A stretch of 64,000 nucleotides of DNA from Fibrobacter succinogenes (GTDB lineage Bacteria > Fibrobacterota > Fibrobacteria > Fibrobacterales > Fibrobacteraceae), in contig CACYRP010000003.1 in assembly GCA_902776765.1 (NCBI GenBank), positions 153,996 to 217,995 on the forward strand, read 5' to 3'. The translations under genes were made by a program, and so were the position numbers. The notes under the pieces were generated by a model that ran no database searches, was not told the origin of the DNA, and saw nothing but the letters and a program-made list of their open reading frames with translations. Below are positions 16,752-25,267 of this stretch, piece after piece (the first letter of the stretch is position 1; each line of letters begins with the position of its first letter).

Positions 16752-19111
16752 TTTGGTCGAAGACATTTCTTAGACTCGGTATTGCATTTGTTATCCTAAT
16801 GTTGAACGCCTGCGCATCCAAGCAGGCGAATGTTGCCGCGTCACCACAGGGGAGGCCTGTTCCGTCGGAAAAGGTCAGTATTGATGTTCCCGGAACTGAT
16901 CCTGGGAAAGAAATTGTTGGGGATTCTACAAGGCCCTCTTGGGTCTATTACCAGTATGGTCTTCAGGCCATCGACAATCACGAATGGGCGGTTTCTAAGC
17001 ACTATCTCGAAGAATCGCTCCGTTTGCTCGTGACCGAAAAATACGACCCGGCAAAGAGTCGTCTAACGCGTTCCGAAGACTCTATTTATAAAATGCAGAT
17101 GCCTGTGCGGATTGTTCAGGCGTTAGAAGATGTCTACCCGAACCTTTCTGAGCAAGAAGGGGATGATTCGACTTATGTCGACAGCCTATCGATTGATGGC
17201 GTGGACGCTTACGACGAAAATGCGGCCGACAGTGCCTCGATCCGTGTGATTGAAAACTTCTTGGATACCGTTGATGCCGGGCGGTTCTCGCTCCCGATTC
17301 GCTTTAACGAGCGCGTCATGCAGGAAATCTATTACATGACGACGACGGCGCGTGGCTTTATTACAAGGTCGCTTTCGCGTAAAACGGCTTACGATTCCTT
17401 GATTTATACAAAGCTTGCGCAAAAGCGCATGCCGCGAGACCTTATTTACTTGGCGTTGGTTGAATCCGGCTTTAACGTAAAGGCTTATAGCCGTGCAAAA
17501 GCTGCGGGCATGTGGCAGTTTATCCCCGAAACGGGTATCCGCTATGGGCTGGATGTCGATTTTTGGGTCGATATGCGACGCAATCCAGAACTGGCGACCG
17601 ATGCTGCTTTGAGTTACCTCTCGGCCTTGTACGCTGAATTTGGCGATTGGCTTTTGTCGATGGCGGCTTATAACTGCGGTGAAGGCCGAATCCGCCGATT
17701 GATTCGCGAGAAAAAGGCTGATTCTACATGGGGTGATCGTCCAGTAACGTATTGGGACTTGCAACTCCCGCAAGAAACCATGCATTATGTGCCACGAATC
17801 CTTGCGGCGATGGTGATTGGGCATTTTCCGGACCATTATGATGTGGCGATAACTAAGCGCCATTTGCCGGCATTCGATACCGTAACCGTCTATGATTCGT
17901 TCTCTCTCGATGAAATTGCGAAGTTCCTAAAAGTCCCCGAAGATACGCTCCGTACGCTGAACATGGAACTCACCATGTGGTGTACGCCGCCGAATCGCGA
18001 TGCCTATTTGCTCCGGTTGCCGTATGGAACGCGCTCTTCGTTCGTCCAGAATTACGACCGTATGGAAAAGAACGGATTTTCGAGCTGGAGACAGCACAAA
18101 GTCCGCAAAGGGGAGTCGCTTGGAAATATCGCCCAGCAATATGGCGTCCGTGTGACTGAAATTCAACGTGCGAACGAGATGAAGAAAAATGCAAGGCTTA
18201 AGGTAGGCCGTACGCTGTTAATTCCGGTAAAGGTTGCCCCGCGCCGATCTACAGGCAAAAAGCCCTCGAAAGTGCGCACTTACATCGTTCAACTTGGGGA
18301 TAATTTGGCCTCCATTTCGCGTCGTTTTGGCGTTTCTCAGGAATCTTTGCGCATTTGGAACAACATTGAGCCTGGGTATAACGTTAAAAAAGGCGATACT
18401 ATTTACGTTTCTAAGCCAGACCTTAAACCGACTAGCTTTGTTCAACAGCGTGTTGCGCTTAAGAAAGGTGAAAAGTACATTGTCAAGGCCGGCGATACTT
18501 ATGCTCTTATCGCCAAACAGTATAAAGTTCCTGTATTCCTCTTGTTGCAGGCCAATAGCGGCTTTACCAAGCGCTTGACCATTGGCGATTCCCTTTCTAT
18601 CCCGGCTTATGTTCGTCCGCCGCGCAAAATGTCCAAGGCGACTGATGACGAAATTCCGGTTATAGAAGTGTCTAAGGGCGTAGATTCTTCCGATAAAAAG
18701 TCGAATAAGTCTAAAAAGACTGAAGAACCGGAGTCTTCTAAAAATTCCAAGAAACAGCCCGTCAGTACGACCATTATCTATACGGTTGAGCCGGGTGACA
18801 ACTTGTATGCTATATCGAGAAAGTATTCAACGACGGTGAGCGCCATCCGTGAAATGAACGATATGGGCAATTCTTCGAACATCAAGGTAGGGCAAAAGCT
18901 CAAAATTCCAGGGGAAGCGACTCCGGCTCCGGGTGGACCGAAGGTCGAAGAAATTATTCATGTTGTCAAAAGGGGCGAGGGCCTTTGGGATATTTCCCGC
19001 CAATACGGCGTGACAATAGAAGATATTGTGAAGTGGAACAATCTTAAAGACACAAAAATCAAGATCAACGAGAAGCTAAAAATCAGGACAACAAAGAAAA
19101 TCAGGAAATAG
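16748..19111 (+). CDS. membrane-bound lytic murein transglycosylase D-like lipoprotein with five LysM domains
   Basis: A 787-residue enzyme that should cleave peptidoglycan glycan strands with formation of 1,6-anhydro ends. The GTG start at 16748 gives a signal peptide ending in LMLNAC (lipobox). The SLT domain follows: catalytic Glu239 in LVESGFN, then AAGMWQFIPETG and MAAYNCGEGR. Five LysM modules follow, each starting near Y/H-x-V-x-x-G-(D/E), at roughly residues 450-495, 515-560, 580-620, 680-725 and 740-785, with a Ser/Lys-rich linker before the fourth. Five LysM is more than the two of E. coli MltD. Confidence 0.88.
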   Translation: MIWSKTFLRLGIAFVILMLNACASKQANVAASPQGRPVPSEKVSIDVPGTDPGKEIVGDSTRPSWVYYQYGLQAIDNHEWAVSKHYLEESLRLLVTEKYDPAKSRLTRSEDSIYKMQMPVRIVQALEDVYPNLSEQEGDDSTYVDSLSIDGVDAYDENAADSASIRVIENFLDTVDAGRFSLPIRFNERVMQEIYYMTTTARGFITRSLSRKTAYDSLIYTKLAQKRMPRDLIYLALVESGFNVKAYSRAKAAGMWQFIPETGIRYGLDVDFWVDMRRNPELATDAALSYLSALYAEFGDWLLSMAAYNCGEGRIRRLIREKKADSTWGDRPVTYWDLQLPQETMHYVPRILAAMVIGHFPDHYDVAITKRHLPAFDTVTVYDSFSLDEIAKFLKVPEDTLRTLNMELTMWCTPPNRDAYLLRLPYGTRSSFVQNYDRMEKNGFSSWRQHKVRKGESLGNIAQQYGVRVTEIQRANEMKKNARLKVGRTLLIPVKVAPRRSTGKKPSKVRTYIVQLGDNLASISRRFGVSQESLRIWNNIEPGYNVKKGDTIYVSKPDLKPTSFVQQRVALKKGEKYIVKAGDTYALIAKQYKVPVFLLLQANSGFTKRLTIGDSLSIPAYVRPPRKMSKATDDEIPVIEVSKGVDSSDKKSNKSKKTEEPESSKNSKKQPVSTTIIYTVEPGDNLYAISRKYSTTVSAIREMNDMGNSSNIKVGQKLKIPGEATPAPGGPKVEEIIHVVKRGEGLWDISRQYGVTIEDIVKWNNLKDTKIKINEKLKIRTTKKIRK

Positions 19112-19217
19112 AGGTTTATATTCAATAAAAAAAGTGTAAATTCGTGTTTTTTTTGTTATAAATTGAAAAAAATAGTGTAGTTTTAACTTGAAAAATCAAA
19201 AATCATTGGAGTATAAT

Positions 19218-19958
19218 ATGAAAAAGAAACTCTTGGCTCTCTGTGCTGCTGGTCTCATTTTTTCCTTGACCGGTTGTGAAGAAACCATGGACCCGAACGA
19301 TCCGCAGTCTGTTCGTAGATATTTGACGAAAAAGCAAATCGGTTTCACGCCGAACCAGTTCGTCTCTTATGCCGTCAATAGCGATACCGCCAAGATGACA
19401 CTTTTCCTCCAGGCTTCTTTCGAAATCGACCAGCCGGCAGACAACGGTAACAACGCTGTCGCCATTGCTGCCAACAAGGGCAACATGATGGTGCTCAACT
19501 ATTTGTTCGACCATGGCGCAAAGGCCGATGTTCGCAATGGTAATGGTGAACCGGTTATTGACAATGCTGTCATGATGGGCAACAAGGAAGTTGTCGTTCG
19601 CATTTTACAGCAACTCAAGAAAGAAAACGTAGACCCGCAGACTTTGGCCTCGGCTGTGCATATTGCCGCCAAGACCGGTAAGGCCGACATGCTCGAAGTG
19701 CTTGCTAACGCAGGTGCTCCGCTCGAAGCTCGCAGCCCGGATGGCTATATGCCGATTCATTGGGCTGTCAAGTCTGGCAACTACGATGCTATGATGTTCC
19801 TCATTGGCAAGGGTGTTGATATTAATGCCAAGTGTGGTCAGGGCTATTCTGTGCTCGACTGGGCAACGAACGAAGGCTATACTCGCTTGATCAACGCTTT
19901 GAAGAAGAAGGGCGCAAAGCTCACTCCAAAGTATAAGCTTGACTCTCGTGGTAGATAA
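19218..19958 (+). CDS. ankyrin-repeat lipoprotein
   Basis: A 246-residue lipoprotein: the signal peptide ends SLTGC (Cys20). ATG 19218 follows GGAG at 19208. The mature part has about five ankyrin repeats (NNAVAIAANKGNMMVLNYL, DGYMPIHWAVKSGNYDAMM and GYSVLDWATNEGYTRLI among them), so it is a protein-binding solenoid on the periplasmic side. Partners are unknown. Two palindromic repeats follow the stop. Confidence 0.78.
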   Translation: MKKKLLALCAAGLIFSLTGCEETMDPNDPQSVRRYLTKKQIGFTPNQFVSYAVNSDTAKMTLFLQASFEIDQPADNGNNAVAIAANKGNMMVLNYLFDHGAKADVRNGNGEPVIDNAVMMGNKEVVVRILQQLKKENVDPQTLASAVHIAAKTGKADMLEVLANAGAPLEARSPDGYMPIHWAVKSGNYDAMMFLIGKGVDINAKCGQGYSVLDWATNEGYTRLINALKKKGAKLTPKYKLDSRGR

Positions 19959-19995
19959 TTAGTTTGCTTTTTAACACGACATCCCTGCTTTTTTA

Positions 19996-20072
19996 GCATG
20001 TCATCCCGGCCTCCAAGCCGGGATCTTTTTTCACCTTGTCATGCCCGCCTCTGAGCGGGCATCTCCTTTTTT
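19996..20072 (+). repeat. two tandem CCCGGC/GCCCGC palindromes with T-runs
   Basis: GTCATCCCGGC...GCCGGGATC followed by TTTTTT and, ~15 bases later, GTCATGCCCGC...GCGGGCATC followed by TTTTTTTT. The outer bases (GTCAT...ATC) are kept in both while the inner stem differs with paired changes. They could terminate the ankyrin gene; together they look like a repeated insertion unit. Confidence 0.7.
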
Positions 20073-20122
20073 TTGTGTGTAAATTACTATCTTATTCATC
20101 GGAAAAAACAACAGGAGATTTT

Positions 20123-20953
20123 ATGTCCGTTCAAGTGATGGTTAATGGTATTCCGGGAAGCATGGGCCGTATTGTGGCCGAAACATGCGTGGCCCGCGGT
20201 TTGGAACTTGTCCCGTATTCTTTGACGGGTGAAATTATTGTCGAAAACGAAGCCGAAGTTGCAGGCCAGACGATTCAGCTCTTGAAGCCGAGTAACCGCG
20301 AAGCCCGCATTGGCGAAGTGCTTGCGAAGTATCCGAACATGATTTGCATTGACTACACGCACCCGAGCGCCGTGAACGATAACGCCGCCTTCTACGTGAA
20401 CCACAAAATTCCGTTTGTAATGGGCACCACTGGCGGTGACCGCGAAGCTCTCGCCAAACTCGTTGCCGATGCCAACCACCCGAGCGTCATCGCTCCGAAC
20501 ATGGCTAAGCAGATTGTCGCATTCCAGATGATGATTGAATACCTCGCCAAGGAATTCCCGACGGCATTTAATGGCTACAAGCTCTCTGTCGTCGAAAGCC
20601 ACCAGAAGACTAAGGCCGATACGAGCGGTACCGCCCGCGCTGTGGTGGGTGACTTCCAGAAGATGGGTTTTGACTTTTCTGTTGACGATATCGAAAAAGT
20701 CCGCAACGAGAAGGAACAGATGGAACGCATGCATGTGCCCGAAGAATACCTTGGTGGCCACGCATTCCACACCTACAGCCTCGACAGCGAAGACGGCACT
20801 GTGCACTTTGAATTCCAGCACAATGTGTGTGGCCGTAAGATTTACGCCGAAGGCACTGTCGATGCCGTGAATTTCCTCGCATGCCACATAGCGAACGGCA
20901 CCGCCAAGCCCTTCAACATGATGGACGTTTTGCGCTCTGGAAAAATGAGGTAG
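20123..20953 (+). CDS. dapB: 4-hydroxy-tetrahydrodipicolinate reductase
   Basis: A 276-residue enzyme that reduces 4-hydroxy-tetrahydrodipicolinate in the diaminopimelate/lysine pathway. The nucleotide loop is VNGIPGSMGR instead of the common GxxGRMG, the catalytic-region motif is VESHQKTKADTSGTAR, and PFVMGTTGGD is the C-side of the cofactor site. The sequence type resembles the plant-like branch of DapB rather than E. coli. ATG 20123 is chosen for the AGGAG ten bases upstream. asd of the same pathway is 31 kb away at 51602. A long repeat follows right after the stop. Confidence 0.87.
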   Translation: MSVQVMVNGIPGSMGRIVAETCVARGLELVPYSLTGEIIVENEAEVAGQTIQLLKPSNREARIGEVLAKYPNMICIDYTHPSAVNDNAAFYVNHKIPFVMGTTGGDREALAKLVADANHPSVIAPNMAKQIVAFQMMIEYLAKEFPTAFNGYKLSVVESHQKTKADTSGTARAVVGDFQKMGFDFSVDDIEKVRNEKEQMERMHVPEEYLGGHAFHTYSLDSEDGTVHFEFQHNVCGRKIYAEGTVDAVNFLACHIANGTAKPFNMMDVLRSGKMR

Positions 20954-20956
20954 AGT

Positions 20957-21138
20957 TAGACGAAAGAACGCTTCACTTCGTTCGCTATAGACGATAGACG
21001 AAAGGATTTAAAAAGAAATATTTTTGAAGAAAGGAGTACTGTTTTGCTTTATTCAATAAATATTTGTTCTTATCATAATGCATCTCTCGTCTATCTTCAA
21101 CGTCTATCTATCGTCTATCGTCTTTCGTCTTTCGTCTA
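20957..21138. repeat. TAGACGAAAG-type inverted repeat element, copy 1
   Basis: Left arm (20957-21004): TAGACGAAAGAACGC, a variable part, then TATAGACGATAGACGAAAGG. Right arm (21084-21138): repeated TCGTCTA/TCGTCTT units, the reverse complement of the same motif. The ~80 bases between are AT-rich. The element fills the gap between dapB (stop 20953) and the permease ATG (21142), leaving no visible ribosome site for the latter. Other copies are at 35274-35383 and 39979-40026. Confidence 0.8.
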
Positions 21139-21141
21139 AAT

Positions 21142-22158
21142 ATGCGTTCCTATATCCTTCGTCGTTTGTTGCTGATGATTCCGACTCTTATCGGGATTTC
21201 ATTGGTGTGCTTTATCTTGATCCAGCTCTTGCCCGGCGGCCCCGTGGAGGAGTTGATTTCTCGTGCGCAGCAGGCGGCATCGATGAAGGGTGGGGTAGAT
21301 GCATCCAAGGCTCTTTCGCCAGACCAAATTGCGCAAATCCAGGCGTACTTTGGCTTTGATCAGCCTGCTTGGAAACGCTATTTGACGTGGCTTTGGAACG
21401 TGCTGCATTTGAATCTTGGCGAAAGCTATACGTACGGGCTCCCCGTGTGGGATGTGATTGTTAGCCGTTTCCCGATTTCTTTGTTCTTTGGCGTAACGTC
21501 TTTCTTCTTGAGTTATCTTATCTGCATTCCGCTTGGCTTGTGGAAAGCCGTACACCACGGAAGCAAACTCGATTCCTTCACGAGCGGTCTTATTTTCTCA
21601 GGCTACGTGATGCCGGGTTATGCGCTTGGCATTTTGCTCATCATCTTCTTGGCTGGCGGTTCGTACTTGGACATTTTCCCGCTAGGGGGCCTCACGAGCG
21701 ATGACTTTGAAGACTTTACGTTCTTCGGCAAAGTATTCGATCTTGCACAACATTTGGCGCTCCCGATTTTCTGCTATATGATTAGCGAATTTGCGTTCCT
21801 CACGTTCCTCATGAAGAACTCTGCGCTTGAGGAACTGGGCCGCGACTACATGCGCACCGCATTGGCCAAAGGCTTGGGCTTTAAGCAAGCGCTTGTTCGC
21901 CATGCACTCCGCAATGCGCTTATCCCGATTGCTACGCGCCTCTCTGAAATTTGCACGCTCATGTTTGCGGGCGCACTCCTCATCGAAAAAGTTTTCGACA
22001 TCGATGGCATGGGTTTGTTGTATTACAATTCCATGGTCAACCGCGATTACAACGTGGTCATGGGAATCATCTTCCTCAGTAGCCTCATGGCGATGGTAGG
22101 CCGCCTCTTTAGCGATATACTTTATACGCTCGTCGATCCGAGAATCAAGTTCTCATAG
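21142..22158 (+). CDS. ABC transporter permease, YejB/DppB-like, orphan
   Basis: A 338-residue inner-membrane permease of the peptide/microcin type importer family. Six or so membrane helices are visible; the N-terminus MRSYILRRLLLMIPTLIGIS and the coupling segment EELGRDYMRTALAKGLG are typical, and the C-terminus LYTLVDPRIKFS matches DppB/YejB proteins. The loop between helices 1 and 2 is extended, as in YejB. No binding protein, second permease or ATPase gene is adjacent, so its partners must be elsewhere. Its ATG comes four bases after a repeat element without a Shine-Dalgarno. Confidence 0.82.
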   Translation: MRSYILRRLLLMIPTLIGISLVCFILIQLLPGGPVEELISRAQQAASMKGGVDASKALSPDQIAQIQAYFGFDQPAWKRYLTWLWNVLHLNLGESYTYGLPVWDVIVSRFPISLFFGVTSFFLSYLICIPLGLWKAVHHGSKLDSFTSGLIFSGYVMPGYALGILLIIFLAGGSYLDIFPLGGLTSDDFEDFTFFGKVFDLAQHLALPIFCYMISEFAFLTFLMKNSALEELGRDYMRTALAKGLGFKQALVRHALRNALIPIATRLSEICTLMFAGALLIEKVFDIDGMGLLYYNSMVNRDYNVVMGIIFLSSLMAMVGRLFSDILYTLVDPRIKFS

Positions 22159-22165
22159 ATGAAAC

Positions 22166-22196
22166 GCCGAGTGAGGAAATCTCATTCGGCTTTTTT
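22166..22196 (+). terminator. terminator of permease gene
   Basis: GCCGAGTGAG pairs with CTCATTCGGC (one G-T pair) around GAAAT, followed by six T. A nearly identical copy ends the next gene at 22838. Confidence 0.88.
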
Positions 22197-22284
22197 AGTA
22201 ACTATAAGAATTCTTATTTTGCATGACCTGCAATTGCCGAATTATGTATTTTTCGGTAAGGAATGAATATTTTTAAGGCGTAAA

Positions 22285-22824
22285 ATGTCACCGATGGCGA
22301 AATATTTCTTATTTCTACTTTTATTTGTTTTTAATGTCGCGGTATTTGCTGCCGACAGTTGCGCAACGATTGTAAATAACGTTCCAAGTAAATGGGATTC
22401 TGTCGAGCATGAATGGATGGCGGTGAACGGGAAATTGGTTGAACTTAGGGTGTTCAAGAACGTTCATGATTCCGATTATAGTGGGATTCCGGTCATAACG
22501 TTCATCAAAAGAGATGTTGAAGAAGGGAGTAAAATCGTGATAGATTCTATAGTCTATCCGAATGGGGACTATATTGTGGAAGAGTCCAATTGGATGTTGA
22601 ATATCATAAGGCATAGGGATATAGAAGGCGTTCTTCAGTATACCATTTTTGAAGGGGATAAAATAGCCCAAATGTACGAGGTTGGCCAAAAGAAAGAAAA
22701 ACTGTACGAATCTGATGGAAGCCTTCATCCAATGTATCGCGAGGTTCGGGGGGATACAGCTTTCTGGAATCTTAATTATCGAGCGCCTGGATGCGGCTTC
22801 GGTCTAAATTTAGATGATGATTAG
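22285..22824 (+). CDS. secreted hypothetical protein
   Basis: A 179-residue protein with a clear N-terminal signal peptide (KYFLFLLLFVFNVAVFAA, cut near ADSC). The mature part is rich in charged and aromatic residues with a middle section of antiparallel-strand type (VDSIVYPNGDYIVEESNWML). I do not recognise the family. ATG 22285 and 22294 are both possible. It is a single-gene unit with its own terminator, a copy of the one before it. Confidence 0.6.
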   Translation: MSPMAKYFLFLLLFVFNVAVFAADSCATIVNNVPSKWDSVEHEWMAVNGKLVELRVFKNVHDSDYSGIPVITFIKRDVEEGSKIVIDSIVYPNGDYIVEESNWMLNIIRHRDIEGVLQYTIFEGDKIAQMYEVGQKKEKLYESDGSLHPMYREVRGDTAFWNLNYRAPGCGFGLNLDDD

Positions 22825-22837
22825 CTAAAATGAAAAA

Positions 22838-22866
22838 GCCGAGTGAGAAAATCTCATTCGGCTTTA
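22838..22866 (+). terminator. terminator, near-identical copy of the 22166 hairpin
   Basis: GCCGAGTGAG at 22838-22847 and CTCATTCGGC at 22853-22862 with loop AAAAT and a short T-run. Stem sequence is the same as at 22166-22190; only one loop base differs. Confidence 0.8.
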
Positions 22867-22999
22867 AAATTTGTCGCGACACTCGCTTTACTGACGCTTA
22901 CGCCTACGGCTTCATAATACGTTCTATGTAGTATGCTGTTCGACGGCGGCGAGGGAAATCGGGATTACCTATTCGGAACCGACGGCTACGTCAGCACAC

Positions 23000-24753
23000 T
23001 TACTCCCACTCAATAGTTCCAGGCGGCTTGTGCGTCACGTCGTACCATAGGCTGCCGGCACCTTCGGCTTCGAACTTGCGCCAGAGACCGGCGAGCATTC
23101 CCTGGTCAATTTCGGCGAAGTTTGCGGTCATGGCTTCGGTGGAGTTTACCGGGCGCATCACGATGCAGGGCTTGTTTGCTGTGCGGAGCGGGACGAGTAC
23201 GACCGGCATCTGCCAAATCTTTTCGTACAGGTCGTTGGCCTGCAGGAATTCAGTACAAATGTTGTCGAACTTGCGGAGCGTATCGAAGTTTTCGCGGGTG
23301 GCGAACTGTTCGATGAGCTTCGGATCTTCGTCAGCCACGCTACCAATCTGGTAGATGACGCGGTTGATGGCCTTGAAGCGGTTGGCAAGTTCGGTAGAGA
23401 ACTTTTCGCAATCCTTCCAGCTGAGGCCCGGAGTGGTGATGAGGAACGGCTGTGCGTAAGTACGGCCGTCGCCCTGCACGCCCACGCTCTTGATCGGGAG
23501 CAGGCGGCCTGCAATGTTGTTCGCCTTCAGGTAGTCGGCGAGGGACTGACCGGCGGTATCCTTCACGTCTTCAAACTTCACCATGTCATCGGAGAGCACG
23601 CCGTCGCTGCAGAGCAGGCGCACGCCGAGGCCCGGGCCCGGGAACGGGTGACGCCACACTAAGTTGTGCGGAATGCCGAGTTCTTCGCCGAGGGCGCGGA
23701 CTTCGTCCTTGTACAAGTCGGCGAGAGGTTCCAAGACGAGACCCTTTTCCATGAGGTCCAAAACTTCTTGCACGCGGTTGTGGTGCGTCTTGATCTTGTC
23801 GGCGTTCTTGGTGCCGCCGCTTTCGATGGTGTCGGGGTAGATGGTGCCCTGCGCCATCATCCACTGGTTCGGATCGAGGTTGAGCTTCGCCATTTCCTCG
23901 TCCTTCACCGTCAAGAATTCCTTACCGATGATGCCGCGCTTGGTTTCGGGTGCAGTCACGCCCTTGAGCTTAGCGAGGAAGTGTTCGTGCCGTTATCCAC
24001 ATGCAGGCCGAGGACCTTTTCCGGTCCAAGCACGCGGTTCAAAAGCACGAATGCGACGGTGGAGTCCACGCCGCCGGAGACGAGCAGGAACACCTTGCGG
24101 TCCTTGACCTGGTCCTTGATGCGCTGCGTGATGAGCGGCAGGTAGCTCTTCATGTTCCAGGTCTTCTTCGCGCCGGTGAAGTCGATGAAGTTTTCGAGCA
24201 ACTTCATGCCGAACTTGCTGTGCGTGACTTCCGGGTGGAACTGGATGCCGAAAATTTGGCGTTCGGGGCGGTCGCTGTCGAAGGCTACCGCGGCGATTTC
24301 GCAGTCCTTGGTGCTGGCCACGATCTTGTAGCCTTCCGGGAGCTTGGTGACCTGGTCGCCGTGGCTCATCCACATGGGGCTGGCCTTCGGGAGACCCTTC
24401 AAGAGCGGGCACTTTTCGTCACCCACGATGAGGTCGGCGATGCCGTATTCCTTGACCTTGCCCGGTTCCACGTGACCGCCTAACTGTTGGGCAATGAGCT
24501 GGTGACCGTAGCAGATGCCGAGCTTCGGCACTGGGAGGTCCAAAATCTCGGGATTGTATTCTGGTGCGTCAGCAGCGTAAACGCTGGACGGACCGCCACT
24601 GTAAATGATTCCCTTCACGCCTTCGAGCTCGCTGACGGGAGCGGCGGGGGAGTGGATTTCGGTAAATACGCCTAGGCGGCGCACGCGGTTAGCAATCAGG
24701 TGGGCGTACTGCCCGCCAAAGTCCAAAACAGCAATTGTATCAACATTCTTCAT
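23000..24753 (-). pseudogene. guaA: GMP synthase (glutamine-hydrolysing), frameshifted with internal deletion
   Basis: GuaA makes GMP from XMP with glutamine. The 5' part (24753 down to 23956) codes for the class I amidotransferase domain (GICYGHQ nucleophile Cys, FGIQFHPE) and the PP-loop (VSGGVDSTVAF) and reads to LGLHVDNG at ~23990, then runs into a wrong-frame tail and stop. The 3' part (23000-23985) continues in another frame as EHFLAKLKGV, PETKRGIIG and the normal C-terminus PPGTIEWE. Compared with the E. coli protein about 25-30 residues after VDNG are missing, so this is an out-of-frame deletion and not one lost base. An assembly error is as likely as a true pseudogene, since guaA is normally needed for growth without guanine. 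Confidence 0.8.
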
Positions 24754-25267
24754 ATTTTTCTGCCATCCCCACGCATGCAGGGATTTTTTTTGAAACAAAA
24801 ATAGAAAAACCTAATAAAAATTGGAATACTCAAAGAGTTCTTTTAATGATTTCACGAAAAATCGCTGAATTTTGCAAAATTAAGAAATCTTATAAAATCT
24901 GGTTGCTGAAATACATTTTAACACAACAATTGTCTATTTAGTTTTATTATTTACTTTATCTTAATTTTTTGTAATTGCGTTATGGTAATTTGGATAATTT
25001 TTTCTGGTTCTTGTTATGATTTTTTTGAGGGTGAAACAAGAAGGAATTTTGTACACTTCAAAAAAGAAACCGCTTATAGATATTGTATGCAATAGTTTAT
25101 ATAATACATGTATATTTTATATAATACATGTGCAGTAATTAGTTGTAAAAATTTATATGCAGATTTCTTATATAAATGTTTTTTTTTGAATTTTGTAATT
25201 CTGTTTTATTTTGGGAGTATATATTGTCCTCACCTTTTTACAAGGCAAACATAAAGGAAAATATATA
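24754..25267. other. AT-rich intergenic region with a tandem direct repeat
   Basis: About 510 bases between guaA and the AT-rich subtilase-like gene, much poorer in G and C than the surrounding genes. The sole clear structure is TTTATATAATACATGT at 25096-25111, repeated exactly at 25116-25131 (20-base period). Two copies on the same helix face could be an operator or promoter duplicate (TATAAT occurs in each). No gene is seen. Confidence 0.5.
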
